The notes under the pieces were generated by a model. The model was given only the letters and a program-made list of their open reading frames with translations. It was not told where the DNA came from and did not search any database. This document shows, piece after piece, positions 1 through 4,903 of a stretch of 5,231 nt of DNA. How positions within the stretch are numbered: the stretch's first letter is position 1; each line of letters starts with the position of its first letter. The stretch is from Planctomycetales bacterium (lineage in GTDB: Bacteria > Planctomycetota > Phycisphaerae > SM23-33): positions 1 through 5,231 of the forward strand of contig DAOVLS010000205.1 of NCBI GenBank assembly GCA_030631125.1. Reading direction: 5' to 3'. A program made the translations under genes and the position numbers.

Positions 1-1
1 C

Positions 2-958
2 TATGTCGGCCACTATGGTCAGGGGACGTTGAATATCACCAATAGCGGGGCAGTCAGTAATACCTATGGCTACATCGGCTATGGTACCACCGGCGTGGTA
101 ACGGTCGATGGCAGCGGTTCGACCTGGACTAACAGTAGCTACCTCATCGTCGGCTGCGAGGGACAGGGGACGTTGAATATCACCAATGGCGGGGCCGTCA
201 GTAATTTCGGTGGCTACCTCGGCCATTACTCCGGCTCCACCGGCGCGGTAACAGTCGATGGAGACGGTTCGGTCTGGACTAATAGCAGCGGACTCTACGT
301 CGGCGGAAACAACTCTTTCAGTGGCGGGACGGGCGAGTTGACTGTCAGCAATGGCGGGATTGTGGAGGTCGGCGATGTGCTAAAAGTCTGGGACGGCGGT
401 ACGCTGAATATGGGTGCGACAGGGACGGTAACAGTCGGAGGGACGATGATCCTGGTGCAGGACAGCACACTGACGGCCGATGCGGGCGCGACCATACACA
501 TGACAGGATCGGCGTTTGAAAACGAAAGCACGAATCCCGACAACTTGGCCGGGTTGGGGAATCTTACGCTGATCTTCGAAGGCGGCAGCGAAGGTGTTGA
601 TCCGTTCGAGGTGGCCTGTGAAGACATGGACGCATTTATGGTAGGGTTCGATTCCAACTTCGCACTTGGCACGCTGCAACTCGGCGGGGCCGACATCGGA
701 TATGTCCAACTGGTCGATGATTATGACAACCGCCCCGATTGGGAAGGCAGCGAGGCGCTGTACGTGGAAAACCTGATTCTCGGAGCCGGTTCGACGCTTG
801 ACCTGAACGGCCTGAACCTCTACTGCCGAAACTTTACCGACCTCGGCGGGAGCATCGACCTCAACGGCGGAAGCATTACGCAGGTTCCCGAACCGGCCAC
901 ACTTGCGATACTGGTCATCGGCGGTATGTTCTGCCTCGGAAGAAGGCGACGGAACTAA
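2..958 (+). CDS. PEP-CTERM sorted surface/secreted protein with T5SS/PEP-CTERM-type repeats (5' end outside the window)
   Basis: The frame is open to the left edge, so the N-terminus and signal peptide are missing; 318 residues are visible. They start in the tail of one repeat and continue with a 48-residue unit (residues 10-57), a 55-residue unit (58-112) and the start of a third (from 113). Each unit reads roughly LNITNGGAVSN...VTVDGSGSTWTNSS...VG, the pattern I know as the T5SS/PEP-CTERM-associated repeat, expected to form a beta-solenoid. The stretch at residues 252-274 (ALYV..L.LGAGSTLDLNGL.LY) is one I recall near the C-terminus of planctomycete PEP-CTERM proteins. The end is a classic sorting signal: VPEP at 295-298, a hydrophobic segment, then RRRR at 314-317. 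Family knowledge: such tails are recognised by an exosortase, which is not in this window, and the protein is exported to the cell surface or matrix. The binding partner or role cannot be read from the sequence. An internal TTG at 29 is a repeat position, not a credible start. Confidence 0.92.
   Translation, partial: YVGHYGQGTLNITNSGAVSNTYGYIGYGTTGVVTVDGSGSTWTNSSYLIVGCEGQGTLNITNGGAVSNFGGYLGHYSGSTGAVTVDGDGSVWTNSSGLYVGGNNSFSGGTGELTVSNGGIVEVGDVLKVWDGGTLNMGATGTVTVGGTMILVQDSTLTADAGATIHMTGSAFENESTNPDNLAGLGNLTLIFEGGSEGVDPFEVACEDMDAFMVGFDSNFALGTLQLGGADIGYVQLVDDYDNRPDWEGSEALYVENLILGAGSTLDLNGLNLYCRNFTDLGGSIDLNGGSITQVPEPATLAILVIGGMFCLGRRRRN
29..337 (+). repeat. Tandem coding repeats of the PEP-CTERM protein (units at 29-172 and 173-337)
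   Basis: Two consecutive in-frame units of 144 and 165 bases, with a partial unit before (2-28) and a diverged one after (from 338). The unit starts are almost identical at DNA level: the 24 bases at 20-43 recur exactly at 164-187, 144 bases later, and the stretch encoding TVDG..G..WTN is also close. The second unit differs by in-frame insertions near its end. This looks like expansion by tandem duplication. More units probably lie to the left of the window. Confidence 0.88.
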
Positions 959-1383
959 TCAACTCGCTCCAGCGTGAATTTCCGCGATGCTTCGCCGGTC
1001 GGCTGGATTGTGATGCGCCAATAGGGTTGGGGCAGGGCGCCGCCGGCGCGGTCGGCCCATTCGATGACGACTACGCCGTCGGCGAGCATCTCGTCGATGC
1101 CAAGATCGGCCAGTTCATCTTCCGCCGCCGTCAGCCTGTAAAGGTCCACGTGGTACAGCCGGACGCGCCCGGCGTATTCCTGCACCAGCACATACGTCGG
1201 CGAAGAAACCATTCGCTCATCGGCGACCCCCAGCCCAACGGCCAGGCCGCGAACCAGGACCGTCTTGCCCGAACCCAAATCGCCGACCAAAGCGACGCAA
1301 TCGCCGACGTCAAAACGCCCGGCGAGCCGCTCGCCCAACGCGACGGTTTCCTCAACACTGTTTGTCTGAAACTGTTCACTCAT
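955..1383 (-). CDS. tsaE: tRNA threonylcarbamoyladenosine biosynthesis ATPase TsaE
   Basis: TsaE is the small cytoplasmic ATPase that works with TsaB and TsaD to transfer the threonylcarbamoyl group onto A37 of ANN-decoding tRNAs (t6A). The 142-residue length is close to family size. Visible motifs: Walker A GDLGSGKT at residues 34-41, SPTY at 61-64, the family block YHVDLYRL at 77-84 and IEWADR at 107-112, all in the usual order. The ATG (1383-1381) follows the thiL stop directly (TAAATG on the minus strand) and only a weak Shine-Dalgarno is visible, so translation is probably coupled to thiL. It is the last gene of the operon. Its TAG stop overlaps the TAA of the convergent PEP-CTERM gene, leaving no room for a terminator between them. 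tsaB and tsaD are not in the window. Confidence 0.97.
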   Translation of the reverse strand: MSEQFQTNSVEETVALGERLAGRFDVGDCVALVGDLGSGKTVLVRGLAVGLGVADERMVSSPTYVLVQEYAGRVRLYHVDLYRLTAAEDELADLGIDEMLADGVVVIEWADRAGGALPQPYWRITIQPTGEASRKFTLERVD

Positions 1384-2298
1384 TTACGTTTCGTGTTCCC
1401 ATCCGCGCGGGTCGAGTTTTTCACGCTTTCCGTCGCGGAGCAGTGTCATACCGCTGCCGGTAGTAATTTCGCCGATTCGACCAATTCCGACATCCAGCGG
1501 GTTCGAATCCATAAGCCTGTCGGCTTCATTTTCCGGCAGCGTGAAGAGCAATTCGTAATCTTCCCCGTCGAACAGTGCGGCTTCCAGCGGGTCTTTTCGC
1601 TCGGCGGCGTCGGCGTGAATGGGAATGGCCAGGTCTTCCAGTTCGGCTGCGACGCCGCTTGCATCGACGACGTGGGCCAGGTCGCCGGCCAGACCGTCGG
1701 ATATGTCAATCATCGCGCTGACGGCGAATTGCCTGGCCAGTATGCGGGCTGCGGCAATTCTAGGCCTGAATTCCAGATGCCGCCGGCTGGCCCATGCCCC
1801 GCCGAGTTTTCCGGTAACGCAGATAGCGTCGCCGACTTGTGCGCCGCTACGGAGGACCGGCTCGATACCGTCGCATCGGCCCAGGATTGTAACGCTGATT
1901 TGCAGCGGCCCGGGGGATTCGCCCCATGCCGCCAGGTCCCCGCCAACAAGCGGACAGCCAAATTCGTCGCCGCACGTCCGCAGGCCTAGATAAATCGCTT
2001 CGGCATCAGTCTGCGAAAACCCCTTCGGCGCTGCAACAGTCGCCACCATTGCCACCGGAACGCCCGCCATTGCGGCGATGTCGGAAAGCGACCGGGCAGC
2101 CGACTTTCGACCGGCAGCCTCCGGCCCGTGTTCAACCAGCGAGAAATGCACGCCGTCGAGGACCTGGTCGGTGGTCATCAGCAGTTTTTCACCGCCGAGG
2201 TGGATTACCGCGCAATCGTCCCCAGGCCCGACGGCCACTACCTCCGGGTCAAACTCACCTTGTCGGCGTATCCACTCAATGAATTCAAACTCACGCAT
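1384..2298 (-). CDS. thiL: Thiamine-monophosphate kinase ThiL
   Basis: ThiL uses ATP to phosphorylate thiamine monophosphate to thiamine diphosphate, the last step of cofactor synthesis, in the cytoplasm. The 304 residues are within family range, slightly shorter than the E. coli enzyme. Motifs of the AIR-synthase-like (PurM) fold are visible in order: GPGDDCAV at 24-31 and TTDQVLDGVHF at 42-52 (metal and nucleotide binding), KSAARSLSDIAAMAG at 65-79, VGGD at 118-121, VTGKLGGA at 161-168, IDISDGLAGDL at 197-207 and FDGEDYELLF at 243-252. The RRHLEFRPR stretch at 172-180 resembles planctomycete ThiL as I remember it. The ATG start is supported by AGGA seven bases upstream (2309-2306 on the minus strand). 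The GNAT gene ends 23 bases upstream and tsaE starts immediately downstream, so it is an operon member. No thiamine riboswitch is apparent before the gene. Confidence 0.97.
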   Translation of the reverse strand: MREFEFIEWIRRQGEFDPEVVAVGPGDDCAVIHLGGEKLLMTTDQVLDGVHFSLVEHGPEAAGRKSAARSLSDIAAMAGVPVAMVATVAAPKGFSQTDAEAIYLGLRTCGDEFGCPLVGGDLAAWGESPGPLQISVTILGRCDGIEPVLRSGAQVGDAICVTGKLGGAWASRRHLEFRPRIAAARILARQFAVSAMIDISDGLAGDLAHVVDASGVAAELEDLAIPIHADAAERKDPLEAALFDGEDYELLFTLPENEADRLMDSNPLDVGIGRIGEITTGSGMTLLRDGKREKLDPRGWEHET

Positions 2299-2305
2299 CT
2301 AACCG

Positions 2306-2309
2306 TCCT
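2306..2309 (-). promoter_or_regulatory. Shine-Dalgarno of thiL
   Basis: AGGA on the minus strand, seven bases before the thiL ATG and inside the 23-base gap after the GNAT stop codon. It fixes the thiL start and shows that thiL can be translated independently of the upstream gene. Confidence 0.65.
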
Positions 2310-2321
2310 GTGTTCACGTTC

Positions 2322-2798
2322 TCATATCGAGAGGACCATGATTTTTTGGTCCCTTTCCATTTCGCCTGTTTCTCTGAATCCGAGTGAATACCAAAATGCT
2401 TCAGCATTTGGATCAGACGCCAGCCAGGTCCGATTTGTGCCGCGAGATTGCAGAATCTCTGCGACGTGATTGAATAATGTTCGTCCCCATCCGGATATGC
2501 GTTTGCTTGGGACGATGTAGAACTCCAGGATATACCCCCATCCAGGACGCTCATCATGATCGATTTTCGCATGAACGAAACCTATGTATCTGTCTGCGTG
2601 CTTTAGAAGCAGCAGCCAGCGGTCAGGCTTTTCCCGGCTGGATAAAATGCTCTGAAGGAATTTTTCCGGCTCAAGATCAGGTGGCAAGTCATCATATTCT
2701 GATAAGTAATCTCTACCGAGTTCCAGAAACGCTGAAACAGAATCCGGACGACCGGTTGTTACGGGTATGAACTCTGCTTTGTCTTTAAGGTCTTTCAA
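2322..2798 (-). CDS. GNAT-family N-acetyltransferase, substrate unknown
   Basis: A single-domain GNAT of 158 residues. The fold is recognisable from beta strand 4 (ILEFYIVP, 90-97) followed by the acetyl-CoA pyrophosphate-binding loop RISGWG (100-105, matching R/Q-x-x-G-x-G), a helix, and the C-terminal block NAEAFWYSLGF (131-141) then a final strand. The acceptor substrate cannot be told from sequence; antibiotics, amino acids, protein N-termini or aminoacyl-tRNA are all possible for this superfamily. The start is TTG (2798-2796), 12 bases after the HicB-like stop; an in-frame stop lies just upstream, no ATG is available near the N-terminus, and GAAAG nine bases before the TTG may serve as a weak ribosome site. 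Translation is probably coupled to the HicB-like gene. Seven sequence lines (2341-2760) give 200 G+C of 420 (about 48%), well below neighbouring genes near 60%, which suggests later acquisition. Confidence 0.9.
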   Translation of the reverse strand: MKDLKDKAEFIPVTTGRPDSVSAFLELGRDYLSEYDDLPPDLEPEKFLQSILSSREKPDRWLLLLKHADRYIGFVHAKIDHDERPGWGYILEFYIVPSKRISGWGRTLFNHVAEILQSRGTNRTWLASDPNAEAFWYSLGFRETGEMERDQKIMVLSI

Positions 2799-2810
2799 TA
2801 AATTACGCTT

Positions 2811-3056
2811 TCATGTCTCGCTTGCTGGTGTCATGGGTACCTCAATGCCCCGTCGTTTCAAATCCTCGCGTGCTTCCAGCCAACACGTGATTGCGTCCTC
2901 GGCCATGTCAAGCACCTCGGCCAAAGTCTCGCCCTGGGTGATACATCCGGGAAGACCGCGCACAGTTGCTACGTACCCGCCGTCCGGGTCGGGTTCGATC
3001 TCGACCTGATAGGAAGCGTCGTTGACCGTGACACGCTTTATTTGATCTTCAATCAT
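2811..3056 (-). CDS. HicB-like (type II antitoxin-fold) small protein without a HicA partner
   Basis: The 81-residue product carries the HicB-fold signature at residues 21-56: EPDPDGGYVATVRGLPGC, then T.GETLAEVLDMAEDAI. Family knowledge: HicB antitoxins neutralise the mRNA-cleaving HicA toxin, and longer forms have a C-terminal ribbon-helix-helix or helix-turn-helix domain for autoregulation. Here only a short charged helix and tail (about 57-81) follow, so no DNA-binding domain is evident. No HicA-like reading frame (about 60-80 residues, double-stranded-RNA-binding-like) occurs on either side, so this is a solitary HicB-like protein, a common situation whose role is unknown. Sampled GC is about 61%, like the housekeeping genes. 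It heads the operon with the GNAT gene 12 bases downstream. The ATG has no strong Shine-Dalgarno; a 10-bp palindrome sits in that position instead. Confidence 0.87.
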   Translation of the reverse strand: MIEDQIKRVTVNDASYQVEIEPDPDGGYVATVRGLPGCITQGETLAEVLDMAEDAITCWLEAREDLKRRGIEVPMTPASET

Positions 3057-3063
3057 TTCACTA

Positions 3064-3073
3064 GAACCGGTTC
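3064..3073. promoter_or_regulatory. Perfect palindrome upstream of the HicB-like gene, candidate operator
   Basis: GAACCGGTTC is a perfect 10-bp dyad placed seven bases before the HicB-like ATG, where a ribosome site would normally be. It could be an operator for a repressor of the operon, or mask translation initiation as a small RNA hairpin. A 10-bp palindrome can also arise by chance. No clear -35/-10 pair was found for this operon. Confidence 0.3.
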
Positions 3074-3102
3074 CATGACTGTTTTTAGCCCGTCAGGGCG
3101 GT

Positions 3103-3268
3103 ACATGTTAGCCCAGCCCGTCAGGACTGGGAAAAGGGAACACCCTTTCAACCCAGCCCCTTAAGGGGCGGTACAAGTCATTGCTACGCAATATGTTTCG
3201 CCCCTAAAGGGGCTTTGCTTCATTGTGAGGCTCTTTTTTCCCACGGCTTCCGCCGTGGGCTAACATGT
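3103..3268. repeat. 166-bp imperfect palindrome with central stem-loop
   Basis: The outer 13-bp arms ACATGTTAGCCCA (3103-3115) and TGGGCTAACATGT (3256-3268) are exact inverted copies. The inner copies at 3155-3175 and 3194-3214 share nearly the same centre, and the middle itself is a 5-bp stem, ATTGC-TAC-GCAAT (3180-3192). All three levels centre on about 3185-3186, so the region could fold as one long interrupted hairpin as well as five short ones. It sits at the 3' side of argH and in the 5' region of the HicB-like operon. Confidence 0.78.
3133..3148. repeat. Small perfect stem-loop in the repeat spacer
   Basis: AAAGGG-AACA-CCCTTT, a 6-bp stem with a 4-base loop, between hairpins 1 and 2 of the left unit. 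It is flanked by CTGGG (3127-3131) and CCCAG (3152-3156), which can pair around it. CTGGG can therefore pair either leftward with CCCAG at 3112-3116 or rightward with this one. Confidence 0.5.
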
Positions 3269-3331
3269 TTAACGCTTTTCAGTTATGAAACCGTTCCTAC
3301 GTTATACTTTGTCGTAGCAGGGCGGAGGAAA

Positions 3332-3348
3332 CTACCACACAACGGTAG
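3332..3348 (-). terminator. Weak hairpin just after argH, doubtful terminator
   Basis: CTACC and GGTAG form a 5-bp stem around a 7-base loop a few bases beyond the argH stop. On the minus strand only TTT follows, so as an intrinsic terminator it is poor. The larger hairpins at 3200-3259 could alternatively protect the argH mRNA 3' end. Confidence 0.2.
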
Positions 3349-3351
3349 AAT

Positions 3352-4746
3352 TCATCCCAGTTTTCTTTTCCAGAAATTCAGTTGTTTTCGGAGTTGTTTG
3401 GCGCCGGCGGCGCCTTCGGGTTTGTAGTGTTTGACGACGTTGTCTGCGCCTAGGTGGTCGGCGGCGTCCGGGCCTATGGTTTTGTCGGCGGCCTGGATGA
3501 CGACCTCCGGCAGGGACGCCAGCGTATTGCCGGTTCGGGCTGCGTTGGCGACCAGTTCGCCGACGACCCCGTGGGCGGTGCGGAATGGAACGCCCTTGTT
3601 GACCAGGTATTCAGCCAGGCTGGTTGCATCGAGGAAACCGGCGTCCAGGTCGGCGACGATTCTACCGGGGCAGAACCGCACCGTCGAGACGACCTTTGCC
3701 GCAACGGTCAGGGCCGATTTCATCGTCGAAACCGTCGCGAAGGCGAAGCGTTTGTCGTCCTGCAAATCCCGGTTGTAGCCCGACGGCAGGGATTTCATCA
3801 GCGTCAGCAGCCCGCACAGGTTCCCGATAGCGCCGGCTGATTTGCCTCGGATAAGTTCCAGCGTGTCGGCGTTTTTTTTCTGCGGCATCATCGAGGACGA
3901 CGTGCAGACCGAATCGTCCAGTTCGATAAAGCCGAACTCGGTTGTCGAGTAGATTATCCAGTCTTCAGCCCAGCGGCTCAGGTGTACACCGACCGTTGCT
4001 ACGCAGAAGCACAGTTCCGCCAGGAAGTCGCGGTCTGACACCGCGTCAATGCTGTTTCGGGTTATGGTTGGGAATCCCAGCAGTTCAGCGACGCGTTTTC
4101 GATCGAGCGGGATGGACGTTCCCGCCACAGCCCCGCTTCCGAGCGGGCAGATATTGACGCGCTTTCGGCAATCGGCGAGTCGTTCGGCGTCGCGTTCGAG
4201 CATCTCGACGTACGCCAGCAGCGCGTGTCCGGCTAGTATCGGCTGGGCGCGCTGAAGGTGCGTATAGGCGGGCATTACAATCTGCCCGTATTTTTCAGCC
4301 TCGGCGACGAAAGACGTTTGCAGACGCCGGACGAGGCCGGTCAGATTGTCGATGGCGTCGCGCGCCCAGAGTCGCAGGTCAAGAGCGATCTGGTCGTTTC
4401 GGCTCCGACCGGTGTGGAGTTTTCGCCCCGCATCTCCGATCTGCTTTATCAAGGCCGATTCGATGACCATGTGGATGTCTTCGAGGGCCGGGTCAAGTTT
4501 GACCTTACCGGTTTCGATGTCCTCGGCGATTGTCGAGAGTCCCTTTTTGATGCGGGTCAGTTCCCGACCTGTGAGGATGCCGATTTCGCGGAGCATCGTC
4601 GCGTGGGCGATTGATCCGGCGATGTCGTACTTGTACAGCGCCCAATCCACGTCAATCGACGCCAGTAGTTCGCTGGTGGCGTGGTCCGCTTCACCGCTCA
4701 GCCGACCATGCCAGGACTTGACAGATTTTTTCATTTTCTTTGCCAT
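3352..4746 (-). CDS. argH: Argininosuccinate lyase
   Basis: ArgH splits argininosuccinate into arginine and fumarate, the last step of arginine synthesis, as a cytoplasmic homotetramer of the fumarase/aspartase superfamily. The 464 residues match the family (about 460). Visible in order: the N-terminal SWHGRLSG (11-18, the usual W-x-GRF region), HTGRSRNDQ (111-119), THLQRAQP with the conserved His (162-169), GSGAVAGTS (203-211), the flexible catalytic-serine loop and lyase signature SSSMMPQKKN (283-292), and RTAHGVVG (389-396). The frame stays open 16 codons further, to an ATG at 4794, but I chose the ATG at 4746-4744: AAAGG lies four bases upstream, the protein then starts MAKKMKK like many ArgH, and the extra 16 residues have no family counterpart. 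No argG lies in the window. The gene is divergent from ribH and separated from the next minus-strand gene by 295 bases, so it is probably a separate transcript. Confidence 0.98.
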   Translation of the reverse strand: MAKKMKKSVKSWHGRLSGEADHATSELLASIDVDWALYKYDIAGSIAHATMLREIGILTGRELTRIKKGLSTIAEDIETGKVKLDPALEDIHMVIESALIKQIGDAGRKLHTGRSRNDQIALDLRLWARDAIDNLTGLVRRLQTSFVAEAEKYGQIVMPAYTHLQRAQPILAGHALLAYVEMLERDAERLADCRKRVNICPLGSGAVAGTSIPLDRKRVAELLGFPTITRNSIDAVSDRDFLAELCFCVATVGVHLSRWAEDWIIYSTTEFGFIELDDSVCTSSSMMPQKKNADTLELIRGKSAGAIGNLCGLLTLMKSLPSGYNRDLQDDKRFAFATVSTMKSALTVAAKVVSTVRFCPGRIVADLDAGFLDATSLAEYLVNKGVPFRTAHGVVGELVANAARTGNTLASLPEVVIQAADKTIGPDAADHLGADNVVKHYKPEGAAGAKQLRKQLNFWKRKLG

Positions 4747-4750
4747 TGGA

Positions 4751-4755
4751 CCTTT
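4751..4755 (-). promoter_or_regulatory. Shine-Dalgarno deciding the argH start
   Basis: AAAGG on the minus strand, four bases before the ATG at 4746. The spacing is short, but the longer alternative start at 4794 has no comparable purine-rich site and adds residues unlike the family. Confidence 0.55.
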
Positions 4756-4822
4756 CCCGCTGAAACAGTCTCGTCGGAGCACGAATGGTAGCATATAGGC
4801 CTGAAATCTTCCAGCCAGAAGA

Positions 4823-4842
4823 CCTGCCTGTCGGCAGACAGG
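4823..4842. repeat. Palindromic element with two alternative hairpins
   Basis: CCTGCCTGTCGGCAGACAGG can fold as CCTGTC-GGCA-GACAGG (4827-4842) or as CTGCC-TGTC-GGCAG (4824-4837), which exclude each other. A single A-to-G change at 4838 would make the second fold CCTGCC-TGTC-GGCAGG, so it may be a decayed copy of a dispersed palindrome. It ends five bases before the predicted ribH -35. Confidence 0.5.
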
Positions 4843-4846
4843 GAAG

Positions 4847-4875
4847 TTGCGAAATCGCAGGGGATGACCTATAGT
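4847..4875 (+). promoter_or_regulatory. Predicted sigma-70-like promoter of ribH
   Basis: TTGCGA (4847-4852; four of six to TTGACA) and TATAGT (4870-4875; five of six to TATAAT) are separated by exactly 17 bases. Transcription would start near 4882, just ahead of the AAGGAG ribosome site. The -35 lies in a small inverted repeat, TGCGA-AA-TCGCA (4848-4859). Confidence 0.6.
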
Positions 4876-4889
4876 ATTACGCCACAGAT

Positions 4890-4895
4890 AAGGAG
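4890..4895 (+). promoter_or_regulatory. Strong Shine-Dalgarno of ribH
   Basis: AAGGAG with eight bases to the ATG at 4904, near optimal. It fixes the ribH start and is the strongest ribosome site in the window. Confidence 0.85.
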
Positions 4896-4903
4896 CACAG
4901 ACA

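Larger units (their letters stand above)
3087..3268. repeat. REP/BIME-like intergenic array: two inverted copies of a two-hairpin unit plus a partial copy
   Basis: Five GC-rich hairpins lie in 182 bases. Left to right: GCCC-GTCA-GGGC (3088-3099); CCCAG..CTGGG (3112-3131); GCCCCTTAAGGGGC (3156-3169); GCCCC-TAAA-GGGGC (3200-3213); CCCACGGC-TTCC-GCCGTGGG (3240-3259). The second and fifth are the same element in opposite orientation: both read ACATGTTAGCCCA, a 12-base core, then TGGGAAAA (3103-3135, and 3268-3236 on the minus strand). The third and fourth are also inverted copies, matching at 18 of 21 bases (3155-3175, and 3214-3194 on the minus strand). One unit is thus hairpin 1, a spacer, then hairpin 2, and two units face each other. 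The first hairpin plus GGGCGGTACA (3096-3105) looks like the end of a third unit. Such repeats resemble REP/BIME elements mobilised by RAYT transposases; no transposase is in the window. Confidence 0.8.
3057..3351. other. Non-coding region between argH and the HicB-like operon
   Basis: These 295 bases contain no credible gene. They hold the candidate operator (3064-3073), a hairpin-rich inverted repeat array (3087-3268), then about 80 bases with no clear feature apart from a weak hairpin near the argH stop. The promoter of the HicB-like/GNAT/thiL/tsaE operon should lie here, unless argH transcription reads through, but I cannot place it. Confidence 0.8.
4747..4903. other. Divergent argH-ribH intergenic region
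   Basis: 157 bases between the two starts. The right part holds the ribH promoter, the ribosome site and a palindromic element. On the argH side TATATG (minus strand, 4798-4793) could be a -10 box, but there is no good -35, so the argH promoter is not called. No FMN riboswitch can be recognised before ribH: the predicted leader is only about 20 bases. Confidence 0.6.

Noticed and set aside
1027..1989. Long plus-strand open frame (320 codons) opposite tsaE and thiL
   Set aside because: Antisense shadow of two well-recognised genes in GC-rich DNA; its product shows no family motif and spans the tsaE-thiL junction.
3240..3259. CCCACGGC-TTCC-GCCGTGGG as an intrinsic terminator for argH
   Set aside because: On the minus strand the hairpin is followed by an A-rich tract, not T; the T tract lies before the hairpin on the plus strand. 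It belongs to the repeat array.
3087..3268. CRISPR array
   Set aside because: The repeats are inverted hairpin elements with variable cores, not regularly spaced direct repeats with unique spacers, and there are no cas genes.
3057..3351. A hidden or broken hicA toxin upstream of the HicB-like gene
   Set aside because: The stretch is occupied by palindromic repeats, and no frame of suitable length or HicA-like pattern was seen.
3215..3427. Plus-strand open frame of 70 codons in the non-coding region
   Set aside because: It starts inside the hairpin repeats and ends antisense to argH, with no recognisable domain.
4747..4794. N-terminal extension of ArgH to the ATG at 4794
   Set aside because: The extra 16 residues have no family counterpart, and the internal ATG at 4746 has a ribosome site and gives normal length.
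4876..4903. FMN riboswitch before ribH
   Set aside because: The leader between the predicted promoter and the start is far too short for the RFN element, and no conserved RFN sequence was recognised upstream.
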